From Bacteroidales bacterium (GTDB taxonomy: Bacteria > Bacteroidota > Bacteroidia > Bacteroidales > ML635J-15), in NCBI GenBank assembly GCA_003249955.1, contig QKHS01000057.1:1-64000 (forward strand): DNA of 64,000 nucleotides, read 5' to 3'. A model generated the notes under the pieces. The model saw only the letters and a program-made list of their open reading frames with translations, was not told where the DNA came from and did not search any database. Every line of letters starts with the position of its first letter. Position 1 is the stretch's first letter. This document shows positions 8,179 to 17,053 of this stretch, one piece after another. Made by a program: the position numbers and the translations under genes.

Positions 8179-8649
8179 ATGACTAAATTGGAAAAATTAA
8201 AGAAAATAGAAGATGTTTTTGCTGTATTTCACGATGGAACAATTGAAAATTGGAGTGGCGATAAAGAAAAGTTATGTCTAAAAATAAGTTGTCAATATTT
8301 AGCAGAAATACTTGATGAAAAATTTGAATACTTTTATGTTGAATTAAATCGAATTTATAAACTGGAATTGCTAACTTATCCGATTAGGGAAAGCGAAAAA
8401 AAAGATAATTCTCCTTTTAGTATTTGCGATTATGATGAAATATTTTGTGAAGGTATTGACATCTGTTACACAAAAACAGTTAATGATTATGTTGAGATTA
8501 ATTGTTGGCAAATAAATGAAACTAAAAATTATGTGGCAAATTCATTATTGTTAAACTGTGAAAGTATTAAAATATTCAACGAAAAAAAAGAAGAAATTCC
8601 CGATACAAAATTGTTTGAAATAAGTGATTATTATTGGGGAAAATTTTGA
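8179..8649 (+). CDS. Hypothetical protein
   Basis: A 156-residue soluble acidic protein with no signal or membrane segment. The N-terminal phrase FAVFHDGTIENWSGDKEKLCLKISCQYLAE and the size resemble small immunity-type or DUF proteins that start with a strand-turn-strand, but no named family can be given. It is a single-gene unit between array repeats. The C-terminus EISDYYWGKF ends cleanly with no sign of truncation. Confidence 0.6.
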   Translation: MTKLEKLKKIEDVFAVFHDGTIENWSGDKEKLCLKISCQYLAEILDEKFEYFYVELNRIYKLELLTYPIRESEKKDNSPFSICDYDEIFCEGIDICYTKTVNDYVEINCWQINETKNYVANSLLLNCESIKIFNEKKEEIPDTKLFEISDYYWGKF

Positions 8650-8940
8650 TAGCAAAAATTAAAACTACTACTGGCAATATTTATATCTCATACGAGCTTT
8701 TATGCCAACAATTATGGCAGTTGCATTTTTTCCCCCCGCCAAATACCATATAATGATTTTGACTTCGTCGAACTCGTAAACCCGGGTCAAAGGTGTTCCA
8801 CGAAAAATCTGGACAGGATGTTATTTAAGAATTGGCTTTTACAAAATTAAACCCAAATCATAAAATTCTGCTAGAGTAGGTACTATTGTGCATTCCTGAT
8901 ACATTTTTTCACGATATACAGTTGTTAACCGTTAGTCACA
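8650..8940 (+). repeat. Cassette-array spacer repeat R10 (long variant)
   Basis: Contains CCCCCGCCAAATACCATATAATGATTTTGACTTCG, the segment AAAGGTGTTCCACGAAAAATCTGGACAGG (compare R7 and R11), AAAACCAAATCATAAAATTC-type sequence and the right end GTTGTTAACCGTTAGTCAC. The remaining 160 nt up to the next gene hold no recognisable gene. Confidence 0.5.
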
Positions 8941-9099
8941 AATTAAAAGACTGCTTATAAGTAAGAATTAAACAAGCTTTTCATAAAGAATATAAATTAC
9001 GTGTCCTCAATAACTATGTTATTCTGATTTCAGAGTTATATCAAGATAAAACAATTATCATATCTATATTTTAAGATTATTAACTAATAAATTTAAATC

Positions 9100-9465
9100 A
9101 TGAAAAAGTCAATGCTAATTTTTTTGACACTAATTTTTGTATCTGTTTTAGGAGCCTTTGCGCAAGAAACCCAAACAGAAGAATATGCCATTATTGATGC
9201 GTATCAGGTAGGTAAAAGAACTGCAATCAGAGTAACAATCGGAGAAGAATCTCCAGGTGAAGATGCCTGGATAATAGAAAAAACAGAAGTTTCTGAAGAT
9301 ATGTCTCCTGTGATAAAAGAATTAAATAAACTAAACAGACAAGGGTATAAACTATTAAATATGACTACAACCTTTTCGACTCCTGCCGGAGGAACAACAT
9401 CAGGAACCATGTATTACTCATATATGATGGTTAGAAAAATTGAAGAAGTTGAAACCGGAGAATAA
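9100..9465 (+). CDS. Small secreted protein
   Basis: A 121-residue protein with a signal peptide (MKKSMLIFLTLIFVSVLGAFAQ, cleavage likely after FAQ). The mature part has the pattern of a small alpha-beta protein: a strand VGKRTAIRVTI, a helix DMSPVIKELNKLNRQGYKLLN and strands YYSYMMVRKI. The phrase ELNKLNRQGYKLLN resembles DUF4177-like domains, in which an N-terminal strand is followed by LNxLGxxGWEL. This assignment is tentative. Confidence 0.65.
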   Translation: MKKSMLIFLTLIFVSVLGAFAQETQTEEYAIIDAYQVGKRTAIRVTIGEESPGEDAWIIEKTEVSEDMSPVIKELNKLNRQGYKLLNMTTTFSTPAGGTTSGTMYYSYMMVRKIEEVETGE

Positions 9466-9792
9466 ATGAAATAATCATAACGTAATTATTTTAGTTATTG
9501 TTGTTACGGATATGATTTGTGTGAAGATTTTTTGGAAATTTTAGCTGATCCCAATTTTCAGATTTGAGAGAATTGCTCTGGTCTGAACTTCGGTCTTACG
9601 TTTTATAACATAAAATTTCCGACCCTTGACCTTTAACGGTGGTTTTTGAATATACAACTGGTGTGATTAAACCAAATATACTATATTTACAAAAAAATAA
9701 ATTGTTTTAAGAGACTTATATGTTTTCCGCGTTTGGATATCTATGAGACTTTTGTTTCAGTTGTAAACTAATAATATTTGTGATACCTTAAA
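9466..9792. other. Intergenic stretch without recognisable gene
   Basis: About 330 nt. I see neither a coding frame nor a convincing copy of the array repeat here. AAACTAATAATATTTGTG just before the next ATG could be a -7 element, but it is not an exact TAnnTTTG. Confidence 0.5.
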
Positions 9793-11085
9793 ATGAAATT
9801 TACTTCATACATAAAAAAATATCCTGTATTTATAATCTTTTTAATTTTTGCAATCAGTCTAAGTGTTAATAAAGGATTTACGGAAGGAGACTTCGATGTG
9901 TTTTTAAATGCATCCAAACGTTTAGTAGCAGGAGAAGATATTTATTCCCCTCCACACTTTCGTAATTTACAATATTATTATAGTCCTTTATTTGCAATGC
10001 TTTTGGCGCCTGCGACTTTTTTCCCTGATTACATTGTGAAAATTTTGTGGTTAGTTTTAAACTCATTTTTGATTATCAGAGTATGGAAACTATGCAGTAA
10101 CCATTTTGATATAAGCTCTCTTACAAAAAAACAATATAATCTGTGGATGGCTATTTCAATTATTTTGATGCTATTGCCAATTTTATTGAATTTTCAAGCA
10201 CTTCAAATGACAATTTTTATGTTGTGGTCGATACTTGAATCTCTGTCTCTTTTTAATAAGAAAAAAACAATTTTAGGAGCATCCGTTCTGGCTCTTGCAA
10301 TTAACATTAAACTTCTTCCGTTAGTCGTTATTCCTTACCTTTTTTATAAGAAAATGTATAAACCTATAATTTATGTTATTGTATTCTTCTGTATCTATAT
10401 ATTCCTTCCGCATATAATACTGGGTTATGAATACTCAGGCATTTTACATTACTCCTGGTGGGAAACCATTAACCCGACTAATAAGGAACACGTAGTAGAA
10501 CAAGGAGGAGGATTTTACAGTATATGTGCATTAGTCCCTGCTTATTTTTCTGATTTACCGATGGAATGTAATATGTCGAGGCCATTAAATATTATGTCAT
10601 TGAGCATTAAGCAAATAAGTCTGGTAATGAACTCAATCAGACTTATACTTGTCCTGAGTATGTTAATTCCTTTAAGATCTAAATCAGATGAAAATTACAA
10701 AGGCTTTCTGTCCCTGAGTTATTTATGTCTTTTGGTACCGCTTATTTTTCCGCATCAGAGAGGGTATTCATTTTGCTTTATAGCACCTGTAATTATATTT
10801 TTAACATATTACTTTTTAAAAGACCGGAAAAGAATTGTAAAAAGAATATTCCCATTTATACTTTTTGTTATTAGTGTAATTTTGATAAGCCCTGTTTGGG
10901 GACGGGATATTATAGGCGAATATATAGAATTATATCAGGATTATAAGATTATCCCGATTGCTGCACTTCTGCTTATTCCTGCATTTTTGATAATTGTTAT
11001 TCGGGACGGAAAAAGCAAGAGCAACAATGCAATTAGTCCTGAAGACAGGTTACCCGGAATTAAATCTCCATCTTCAGGAGCTTAA
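9793..11085 (+). CDS. GT87/DUF2029-family membrane glycosyltransferase
   Basis: A 430-residue polytopic membrane protein with around ten hydrophobic segments. The N-terminal luminal motif GDFDVFLNASKRLVAGEDIY followed by YYSPLFAMLLAP is the signature of the DUF2029/glycosyltransferase 87 family, which transfers mannose or related sugars from polyprenyl-phosphate donors outside the membrane. The aspartates in GDFD are in the position of the proposed catalytic base of GT-C folds. It is much larger than neighbouring cassette products, and lies between array-type spacers, so it may be a large cassette or native gene. The acceptor is unknown. Confidence 0.8.
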   Translation: MKFTSYIKKYPVFIIFLIFAISLSVNKGFTEGDFDVFLNASKRLVAGEDIYSPPHFRNLQYYYSPLFAMLLAPATFFPDYIVKILWLVLNSFLIIRVWKLCSNHFDISSLTKKQYNLWMAISIILMLLPILLNFQALQMTIFMLWSILESLSLFNKKKTILGASVLALAINIKLLPLVVIPYLFYKKMYKPIIYVIVFFCIYIFLPHIILGYEYSGILHYSWWETINPTNKEHVVEQGGGFYSICALVPAYFSDLPMECNMSRPLNIMSLSIKQISLVMNSIRLILVLSMLIPLRSKSDENYKGFLSLSYLCLLVPLIFPHQRGYSFCFIAPVIIFLTYYFLKDRKRIVKRIFPFILFVISVILISPVWGRDIIGEYIELYQDYKIIPIAALLLIPAFLIIVIRDGKSKSNNAISPEDRLPGIKSPSSGA

Positions 11086-11097
11086 TATTCCTGAAAT

Positions 11098-11425
11098 CCA
11101 ATTCCGTTAGTTGCTTACCATTACAGGTGAGTGTTTCACATAGCTCTATGCTATGCAATGAGGAGCTTAATCATAGCATGTATGTTCGTTGCATTTTAAT
11201 TTTTACCAGAATTCTAAGTTTAATCAGGATTCGGTTGTTTTTACTTCGTCTGGCCAGTAAACCCGGATAAAATATGTTCTCCGAAAAAATCGTGGACGGC
11301 TGCGATTGTTAAAAGGATTTTACAAAAAGAATTAAAACTAAAATTCAAAAATCCGGCTCCGTGCGATATTTAAGAATCATACTGTTTTTATTTTCATAGC
11401 GTTTTTGGAGGTAAACCGATATAAA
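11098..11425 (+). repeat. Cassette-array spacer repeat R11 (long variant)
   Basis: Contains an inverted repeat ATGCTATG...CATAGCAT (about 11148-11180), then GTTGCATTTTAATTTTTACCAG, the AATATGTTCTCCGAAAAAATCGTGGACGG segment shared with R7 and R10, and AAAACTAAAATTCAAAAATCCGGCTCCGTGCG as in R6b. The right end is degenerate. Confidence 0.5.
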
Positions 11426-11435
11426 TAACATTGAA

Positions 11436-12020
11436 ATGCGTCGAAAACAAACATTATTTTTAATTCTTTTTATTGCAATATTTTCATGTCAAAACGATAA
11501 AAAGACGGGCTATAGTAAAGTAACTTTTTACGATTATCAGATCTGGATATCAGATCCGGACAGAATTGATTTAAGAGATTCTTTACCCGGTTATACAACA
11601 AAAGTAAAAGAAAATGAATCAACTTTTGTTGAGCTAAAATTTCTTTTTGACAATCCCAACAAAAGTTTTTATAAAATAAAACCAGGGGATATTACTTATG
11701 CTTCATTTGATTTTGAAATTAAAAATGATGTGATATTTATTGAAGGCATTAGTTGTGATTTGGTAGATACGGTTTCAATTGATTATCGGGGCAAACCGGT
11801 TGAATTATTTGTAAGCGAATATGACAGGGAAAACTCATGTGATGAAGAAAGTCTTATTTACTGGAATAACCATATGGGGTTAATTGCTCAATATAACTAT
11901 CCTATGGGAGCATTGATACTGTTTGAATATGAAAAGTTTAAAGATTTTTCCAAAGTCTGTTTTTATAACTACATAGTTAAAGAAGAAAAAGAAAAAAGAT
12001 TGTCGGGCAAAATCCAATGA
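11436..12020 (+). CDS. Hypothetical lipoprotein
   Basis: A 194-residue predicted lipoprotein: basic MRRKQ, hydrophobic core, lipobox IFSC (Cys18). The mature part is rich in strands and acidic residues, with paired cysteines near SCDLVD and NSCDEE that could form a disulfide outside the cytoplasm. No family is recognised. It lies between two array spacers, and so belongs to the cassette-like series. Confidence 0.65.
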   Translation: MRRKQTLFLILFIAIFSCQNDKKTGYSKVTFYDYQIWISDPDRIDLRDSLPGYTTKVKENESTFVELKFLFDNPNKSFYKIKPGDITYASFDFEIKNDVIFIEGISCDLVDTVSIDYRGKPVELFVSEYDRENSCDEESLIYWNNHMGLIAQYNYPMGALILFEYEKFKDFSKVCFYNYIVKEEKEKRLSGKIQ

Positions 12021-12030
12021 TAATAAAATA

Positions 12031-12170
12031 CTGTTGCTAATAACACCTGATACTTGATCCCGATTCGGGTAAATTCGTTATGAAAAATTAAAGAATCTGA
12101 CAATAACCATATAAATACAAAATAAGGAATCGCTAATTCCGGGGATATTGATTATCTTAGCAATAATAAT
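12031..12170 (+). repeat. Cassette-array spacer repeat R12 (degenerate)
   Basis: Left end GTTGCTAATAACACCTG resembles R2. The right end ATCTTAGCAATAATAATAG resembles R1. It contains GGAATCGCTAATTCCGG, a GGAAT...ATTCC hairpin equivalent to that of R3. This is the last spacer recognised. Confidence 0.45.
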
Positions 12171-12186
12171 AGTCTAAAATAAAATT

Positions 12187-12639
12187 ATGAGTCAGAATAA
12201 GATTATCCCATCTCTTTGGTTTTGTACTAAAGGAGGAAATATTTCAGAAGTTGTTAATTATTATAAGAATATTTTTGGAGCCAAATTAGTTGCCGGAGAA
12301 ATTATTCCTCTTGGTAACACTCCAAGTGGAAATACGGAGATGAGTGAAATTAAAATATTCGGGCAAAAATATTCGATGATGAGTACAGAAAAGAAACATC
12401 ATTCATTTAATGATTCTGTCTCATTTACAATATTTTGTAAAAATCAAAGAGAAATAGATAAGTACTGGTCATATTTTACAAAAGAAGGAGAAGAATCGCA
12501 ATGTGGCTGGTGTATGGATAAATATGGTCTTCGCTGGCAGGTAATTCCCGAAAATCTGGGGGAATTAATGAGTAGTCCGGACTCATGGAAGATTATGATG
12601 TCCCAAAGAAAAATAGTAATTAAAGAGTATTTAAAGTAA
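12187..12639 (+). CDS. VOC-family (PhnB-like) protein
   Basis: A 150-residue protein of the vicinal-oxygen-chelate fold, PhnB / 3-demethylubiquinone methyltransferase-like branch. Typical signs are IIPSLWFCTKGGNISEVVNYYKNIFGAKLV at the start, the middle MMSTEKKHHSFNDSVSFTIFCKNQREIDKYW and the end GWCMDKYGLRWQVIPENL. Members bind a metal or small molecule between two beta-alpha-beta-beta-beta modules; the substrate of this branch is usually unknown. Cytoplasmic. It is the last gene in the cassette-like region, and VOC genes are common integron cargo. Confidence 0.9.
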   Translation: MSQNKIIPSLWFCTKGGNISEVVNYYKNIFGAKLVAGEIIPLGNTPSGNTEMSEIKIFGQKYSMMSTEKKHHSFNDSVSFTIFCKNQREIDKYWSYFTKEGEESQCGWCMDKYGLRWQVIPENLGELMSSPDSWKIMMSQRKIVIKEYLK

Positions 12640-12791
12640 AAAATAAACTGTTCTAAAAGATTTTATTTATCTTTATATCATAAAATTTCGAAAACAGACC
12701 CTAATAATATATAGTATTTTATTTTTACCTTAACCATATGAAGTTTTTATCCGGAAAGTAATTAACTAACTAAATTTAAATACATCCAATT

Positions 12792-15164
12792 ATGAAAAAC
12801 TTTAAAATTTTGCTCGTTATTTTGTTAACTTTATCGTGTGGGTACAAAAATGTTTTATATTCAGCTTCCCCGGACAATGTGCCGACTGTGAAATTAAATG
12901 ATCTGGCAAGGTTTTATTTCGGGAATCTGGAAGTGTCTTATCCGTTTAGTTTCTGTGTAGCCGGAGATATTCAGATATATTATTATAATGGTGGCTTTGT
13001 AGGAGGAGATTTTGTCGGAGAATTTTTGAGTAGTATAGATGATTATAACAATAATCCAAACAACAATGACATAGATTTTGTTATTATGCTGGGAGATATA
13101 ACCAATAGTGCTACAGAACAAGAGTATAATGAATATTATACAAAAGTATATGCGTGGATGATTAATACTCAAATACCGGTATTTACATTGCCCGGGAACC
13201 ATGATATTAATACAGTTAATGCAACTTCTATTGATCGTTATCATGCATATATTGATACTGAGCTTGATTATACCTTTGATTTTGGGAACAGCAGGTTTGT
13301 TCTACTAAATAATGTTTATCCGGATTTTCCTGAAATAACTATGGATCAGGTTAATAAAGTAGATGAATGGTTAACAGGAGCTCCTGTTAACAGATTTACT
13401 TTTTATCATGTCCCGTTCTCAAAAAAACATACAGAGAGCTGGGAATCTCACGGGGCAAATATTGATTGTAATGATACCATGCATAATTACGGTTACAGAG
13501 ATGTTCATGAATTGCATAAAAAACATAAAATAAGAGCATGCTTTACCGGACACTCTCATGACTATTTTTATGATAAAAATAATCTGACCGATAATATTAA
13601 TTATTTTGTAACAGGATGCGCAGGTTATGGGTGTTATAGCAGTTGGGGAACCAAACCTTTTTTAATTGCAGATGGCGATAAAAGTTTTAGAGATTATCAC
13701 TGGTTGGCTGTAGATGTTTATTCTAATACAGATGTTCATGTAATAGTTGACACATTTGGATCGCCTGATGAGTTCGTAACCTGGCCGGCAGGTGTGGAGC
13801 CTTCCGATTTTAATGAAGATCTTGGGGTCTTTTCAGGGAGTCACTATAATCTTGATATAACTTCCAAAAAGTGGGGTAAAGTATGGACTAATCCAGGAGA
13901 CGGACTTATCGGAGGATGGCCTGTGCAGGGAGGAGATATCTTTCATCCCGGGGATTATGATGGAGATGGAGCAGAAGAACTGTTCTGTGTTCAGGGAACT
14001 TCTTATCCGGGTTGGCTATCTATGAAAAAATACTATAATGATGATTGGCAATGGTATTGGAGTAGTGGAGGAACTCAACATATTATTACACCTTTAAAAA
14101 ATGATCTTATAGCAGGAGATTTTGATGGAGACAACAAAGATGAACTGATGGGAATTAGTTTGCAAAGCGGATTGTCTAAAATGTATGATTTTGATAACGG
14201 GAGCTGGCAGGAGGGATGGACAAATAGTGAAAACGGCCTTATAAATACATGGACAATCAATTCCGGAGACGATTTTTATCCGGGAGATTTTAACGGAGAT
14301 GGAAGAGATGAGTTATTGTGTGTTCAGACAACGACTAATCCGGGATGGCTTTCCATGAAAAGGTACTCTAACGGAGATTGGCAATGGTATTGGAGTAGCG
14401 GAGGCGGAAATATTATTCTTACCGGGTATAAAGGTACATTTGTAGTTGGAGATTATGACGGGGATGGTAAGGATGAATTATTAGGATATGATGAGTCTGC
14501 CGGACTAATAAAGATATTTAATTTTGATAACGGAAACTGGAATGCTGAATGGACTGCTACCAGCAGTCATGCGTTATGGGCATATCGTGAAAATCTTATC
14601 GCCGGTAATTTTGACCATGAAAGCAAGGATGAAGTAATGGGGTTCTATACAGCGGCTGCTAAATTTGATTATTATAATAGCACAATGAATCTGGAATGGT
14701 CAACATCTGATTCAAAATATATCCTTGATTGGCCTTTAGAGCCGGCTTCTGCAAATTATTTATTTATAAAAGCAGAAAACAATAACCCGGAATATTTAAT
14801 AGCATACAGAAACTATTGTACCGATTACTGGCTAAATATGTATGCATATTCAGAAAATATTCCAAGATCATTGTTGGTTACAGATGAAGAAGTTATAAAC
14901 GAAAATAAAGAATATCTGACTGTTTCAGAACAAGTATGTAAGGTTTATCCAAATCCTGTAAATGAAAAGTTGTATATAATGCTGGCTTATGAGCAGGAAT
15001 ATAATATACAACTTTTAAACGTAAACGGATCTGTATTAAAAGAGCATAATTTCAAAGGAACTTCAACAGAAATTAATTGTTCAGATATTCCACAGGGACA
15101 GTATATAATAAAGATTAAAGGAGCAGACTTTTTACAGACATATAAAATACAAGTTGTTAAGTAA
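12792..15164 (+). CDS. T9SS-secreted metallophosphoesterase with FG-GAP repeats
   Basis: A 790-residue secreted enzyme. After a signal peptide (Cys16 may make it a lipoprotein), residues about 55-300 form a calcineurin-like phosphoesterase: AGDIQIYY, LGDITNSA, PGNHDINT (near 135), YHVPFSKKH and TGHSHDYF (near 252) supply metal ligands. Residues about 350-640 contain two tandem units of roughly 120 residues with GDYDGDGAEEL / GDFNGDGRDEL calcium-binding loops of FG-GAP/VCBS propellers. The last 75 residues (VYPNPVNEKLYI ... GQYIIKIKG) are a type A T9SS sorting domain. Probably a surface or released phosphoesterase; substrate unknown. Confidence 0.9.
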   Translation: MKNFKILLVILLTLSCGYKNVLYSASPDNVPTVKLNDLARFYFGNLEVSYPFSFCVAGDIQIYYYNGGFVGGDFVGEFLSSIDDYNNNPNNNDIDFVIMLGDITNSATEQEYNEYYTKVYAWMINTQIPVFTLPGNHDINTVNATSIDRYHAYIDTELDYTFDFGNSRFVLLNNVYPDFPEITMDQVNKVDEWLTGAPVNRFTFYHVPFSKKHTESWESHGANIDCNDTMHNYGYRDVHELHKKHKIRACFTGHSHDYFYDKNNLTDNINYFVTGCAGYGCYSSWGTKPFLIADGDKSFRDYHWLAVDVYSNTDVHVIVDTFGSPDEFVTWPAGVEPSDFNEDLGVFSGSHYNLDITSKKWGKVWTNPGDGLIGGWPVQGGDIFHPGDYDGDGAEELFCVQGTSYPGWLSMKKYYNDDWQWYWSSGGTQHIITPLKNDLIAGDFDGDNKDELMGISLQSGLSKMYDFDNGSWQEGWTNSENGLINTWTINSGDDFYPGDFNGDGRDELLCVQTTTNPGWLSMKRYSNGDWQWYWSSGGGNIILTGYKGTFVVGDYDGDGKDELLGYDESAGLIKIFNFDNGNWNAEWTATSSHALWAYRENLIAGNFDHESKDEVMGFYTAAAKFDYYNSTMNLEWSTSDSKYILDWPLEPASANYLFIKAENNNPEYLIAYRNYCTDYWLNMYAYSENIPRSLLVTDEEVINENKEYLTVSEQVCKVYPNPVNEKLYIMLAYEQEYNIQLLNVNGSVLKEHNFKGTSTEINCSDIPQGQYIIKIKGADFLQTYKIQVVK

Positions 15165-15282
15165 CAGATCCGGTTTTTGTCGGATATTATTGGTAAAAAT
15201 ACTGACATGAAAAAACTAATCATTGACATGTAATGTGGCCAGAATTTACAATTCATAATAATATCAAGCCTTACAAATAAAA

Positions 15283-16074
15283 ATGATACAAAAAGAGTTT
15301 GCAGATCAACTGATTGAAAAAGTAAAACATTACCCCGGTGTTGTAGGGTTAGCCGCGGGCGGGTCATTGGCCACCGGCCAGATGGATGAATATTCAGATA
15401 TTGATCTTGTTTTGGTGACAGAAACAAGAATATCAGATGATAAAGATAAAATGATAAAGTTTGCCTCAGCAGCAGGAGATTTGCTGAATGCATTTACAGG
15501 AGACCACGTGGGAGAGCCGCGTCTGCTTATATGTTTGTATGATAATCCGCTTTTACATGTAGATATAAAATTTGTTACAGTTGAAGAATTTAAAGAAAGA
15601 GTAGAAAACCCTTTCGTGTTATGGGAAAAAGACGGGGTCTTGTCTGGGATAACCGGGAAAACAAAAGCAAAATGGCCCAAACCCGATTTTCAATGGATTG
15701 AGGACAGGTTCTGGACATGGATACATTATGCAAGCCTGAAAATAGGAAGAGGAGAATATTTTGAAGCACTCGATTTCATCTCTTATCTTAGAGTGTCTGT
15801 TATTTCTCCGCTGATGCAGATACGAAACGGGCAGCTACCCCGCGGATTGAGAAAAGTTGAATTTAATTTTGCAAATGCTGATCTGGAAAAACTTAAACAT
15901 ACGGTACCGGAATACGAAGTAAATTCAATTGTTGAATCGCTGGAAAATGTAATTCAACTATATTTTGAATTAAGAAAAGAATTGTACCCCGGAACTGTTG
16001 TTTTTAACGAAAAAGTTAAAGAAAAAACAATTGAATTTTTTAACGGAATCAAAAAGAAAAAAACAGCGATATGA
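15283..16074 (+). CDS. Nucleotidyltransferase domain protein
   Basis: A 263-residue cytoplasmic protein of the DNA polymerase beta-like nucleotidyltransferase superfamily. The motif GGSLATGQMDEYSDIDLVLV (residues about 24-43) gives the G-S and D-x-D metal site, and LLHVDIKFV near 88 supplies the third acidic residue. The size and helical C-terminus resemble lincosamide or aminoglycoside nucleotidyltransferases, but the substrate cannot be told from sequence. The stop overlaps the start of the DUF2007 gene by 4 nt (ATGA), so the two are translationally coupled. Confidence 0.85.
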   Translation: MIQKEFADQLIEKVKHYPGVVGLAAGGSLATGQMDEYSDIDLVLVTETRISDDKDKMIKFASAAGDLLNAFTGDHVGEPRLLICLYDNPLLHVDIKFVTVEEFKERVENPFVLWEKDGVLSGITGKTKAKWPKPDFQWIEDRFWTWIHYASLKIGRGEYFEALDFISYLRVSVISPLMQIRNGQLPRGLRKVEFNFANADLEKLKHTVPEYEVNSIVESLENVIQLYFELRKELYPGTVVFNEKVKEKTIEFFNGIKKKKTAI

Positions 16075-16316
16075 AAGAAAATTACGAAAGCGAATCTGTT
16101 GAAATATTTACAGGTACAATATGGCAGGCCCAAATGGTTAAGAGCCTGTTGGAAAATGCAGAAATAGAAGTTTTTTTACAGGACGAAATTGCAGGAACAT
16201 TAAACCTGCCGTGGGCTTCGTCGGGAGGAAGCGGACTGGTTGGAGTTATAGTTTCCGGCCATGACTATGAGAAAGCAAAACTGATAGTGGATGAGTATGA
16301 AAGAAATATGGAGTAA
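16071..16316 (+). CDS. DUF2007-family protein
   Basis: An 81-residue protein matching the small putative signal-transducing DUF2007 family: FTGTIWQAQMVKSLLENAEIEVFLQDE followed by GLVGVIVSGHDYEKAKLIVDEYE, a ferredoxin-like beta-alpha-beta fold. These proteins resemble ACT/PII-like regulatory domains, but no ligand is established. It overlaps the nucleotidyltransferase gene by 4 nt and probably belongs to the same operon. No cysteines or metal motifs are seen. Confidence 0.85.
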   Translation: MKENYESESVEIFTGTIWQAQMVKSLLENAEIEVFLQDEIAGTLNLPWASSGGSGLVGVIVSGHDYEKAKLIVDEYERNME

Positions 16317-16567
16317 GGAAAATTTCCGGAGGATTATACAGATTAAAAAATAAAAATAGTAATTATTTAGCTTGAAGTGATATTTTATAATTGCTTTTGT
16401 AGGCTGTAATCTGTTGTCAGTAATCGGTATGTCAATGCCTGAATATGGTTGACCACTATTTCTCAACTTTCAATCAAATTTGCAAAGAATACATTTTGAT
16501 TCTGAATTGCAGAATTAATTATTTTTACACAGAATAACTTACAGGTCATAATTTAGATAAACAAGAA

Positions 16568-16987
16568 ATGAGTAAAGGTTTTTTTACAGATAAAACGGTT
16601 AAACCTGACTTTACAGATATTATTAACGTGATTGGCAGTGCAGGTGAAGATTGGGGCATATTACACAAATATTTAACCGAAGACCTGAAGTTAAAAGGAG
16701 AATTCAAATTTTACGGCGTAAATTACGGTTGGGCATTAAGGTTTACAAAGTCCGGCAAATCTGTAGCTGCTCTTTATCCGGGAAAAGATTATTTCACGGT
16801 TCAGGTTATACTTAATAAAAATCAAATTGAGAGAGCATTGTCAGAGATTACAGATGCCGTGATTATTCAAACGATTAATGACACGGAACAAATTTACGAA
16901 GGGAAGTGGATTTTTCTTACCATAAACGGGGCAACCGATATGAAAGAAATTATTAAAATGATACAAATAAGAATTAAAATAAAATAG
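16568..16987 (+). CDS. DUF3788-family protein
   Basis: A 139-residue cytoplasmic protein. The motifs GEDWGILHKYLTEDLKLKGEFKFYGVNYGWALRFTKSGK and ALYPGKDYFTVQVIL are typical of DUF3788, a family of about 140 residues of unknown function with a YjbR-like fold. The C-terminal segment EGKWIFLTINGATDMKEIIKMIQIR also fits. It stands alone, with about 250 nt upstream. Confidence 0.8.
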   Translation: MSKGFFTDKTVKPDFTDIINVIGSAGEDWGILHKYLTEDLKLKGEFKFYGVNYGWALRFTKSGKSVAALYPGKDYFTVQVILNKNQIERALSEITDAVIIQTINDTEQIYEGKWIFLTINGATDMKEIIKMIQIRIKIK

Positions 16988-17053
16988 GATGTTTTTACTG
17001 ACTGAAATACGGAGAAAACATCAGATAGCCTTATTACAAATAAATTAACATAT

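Noticed and set aside
14987-15680. Minus-strand frames overlapping the phosphoesterase end and the nucleotidyltransferase
   Set aside because: Shadow frames of two genes with clear family motifs on the + strand.
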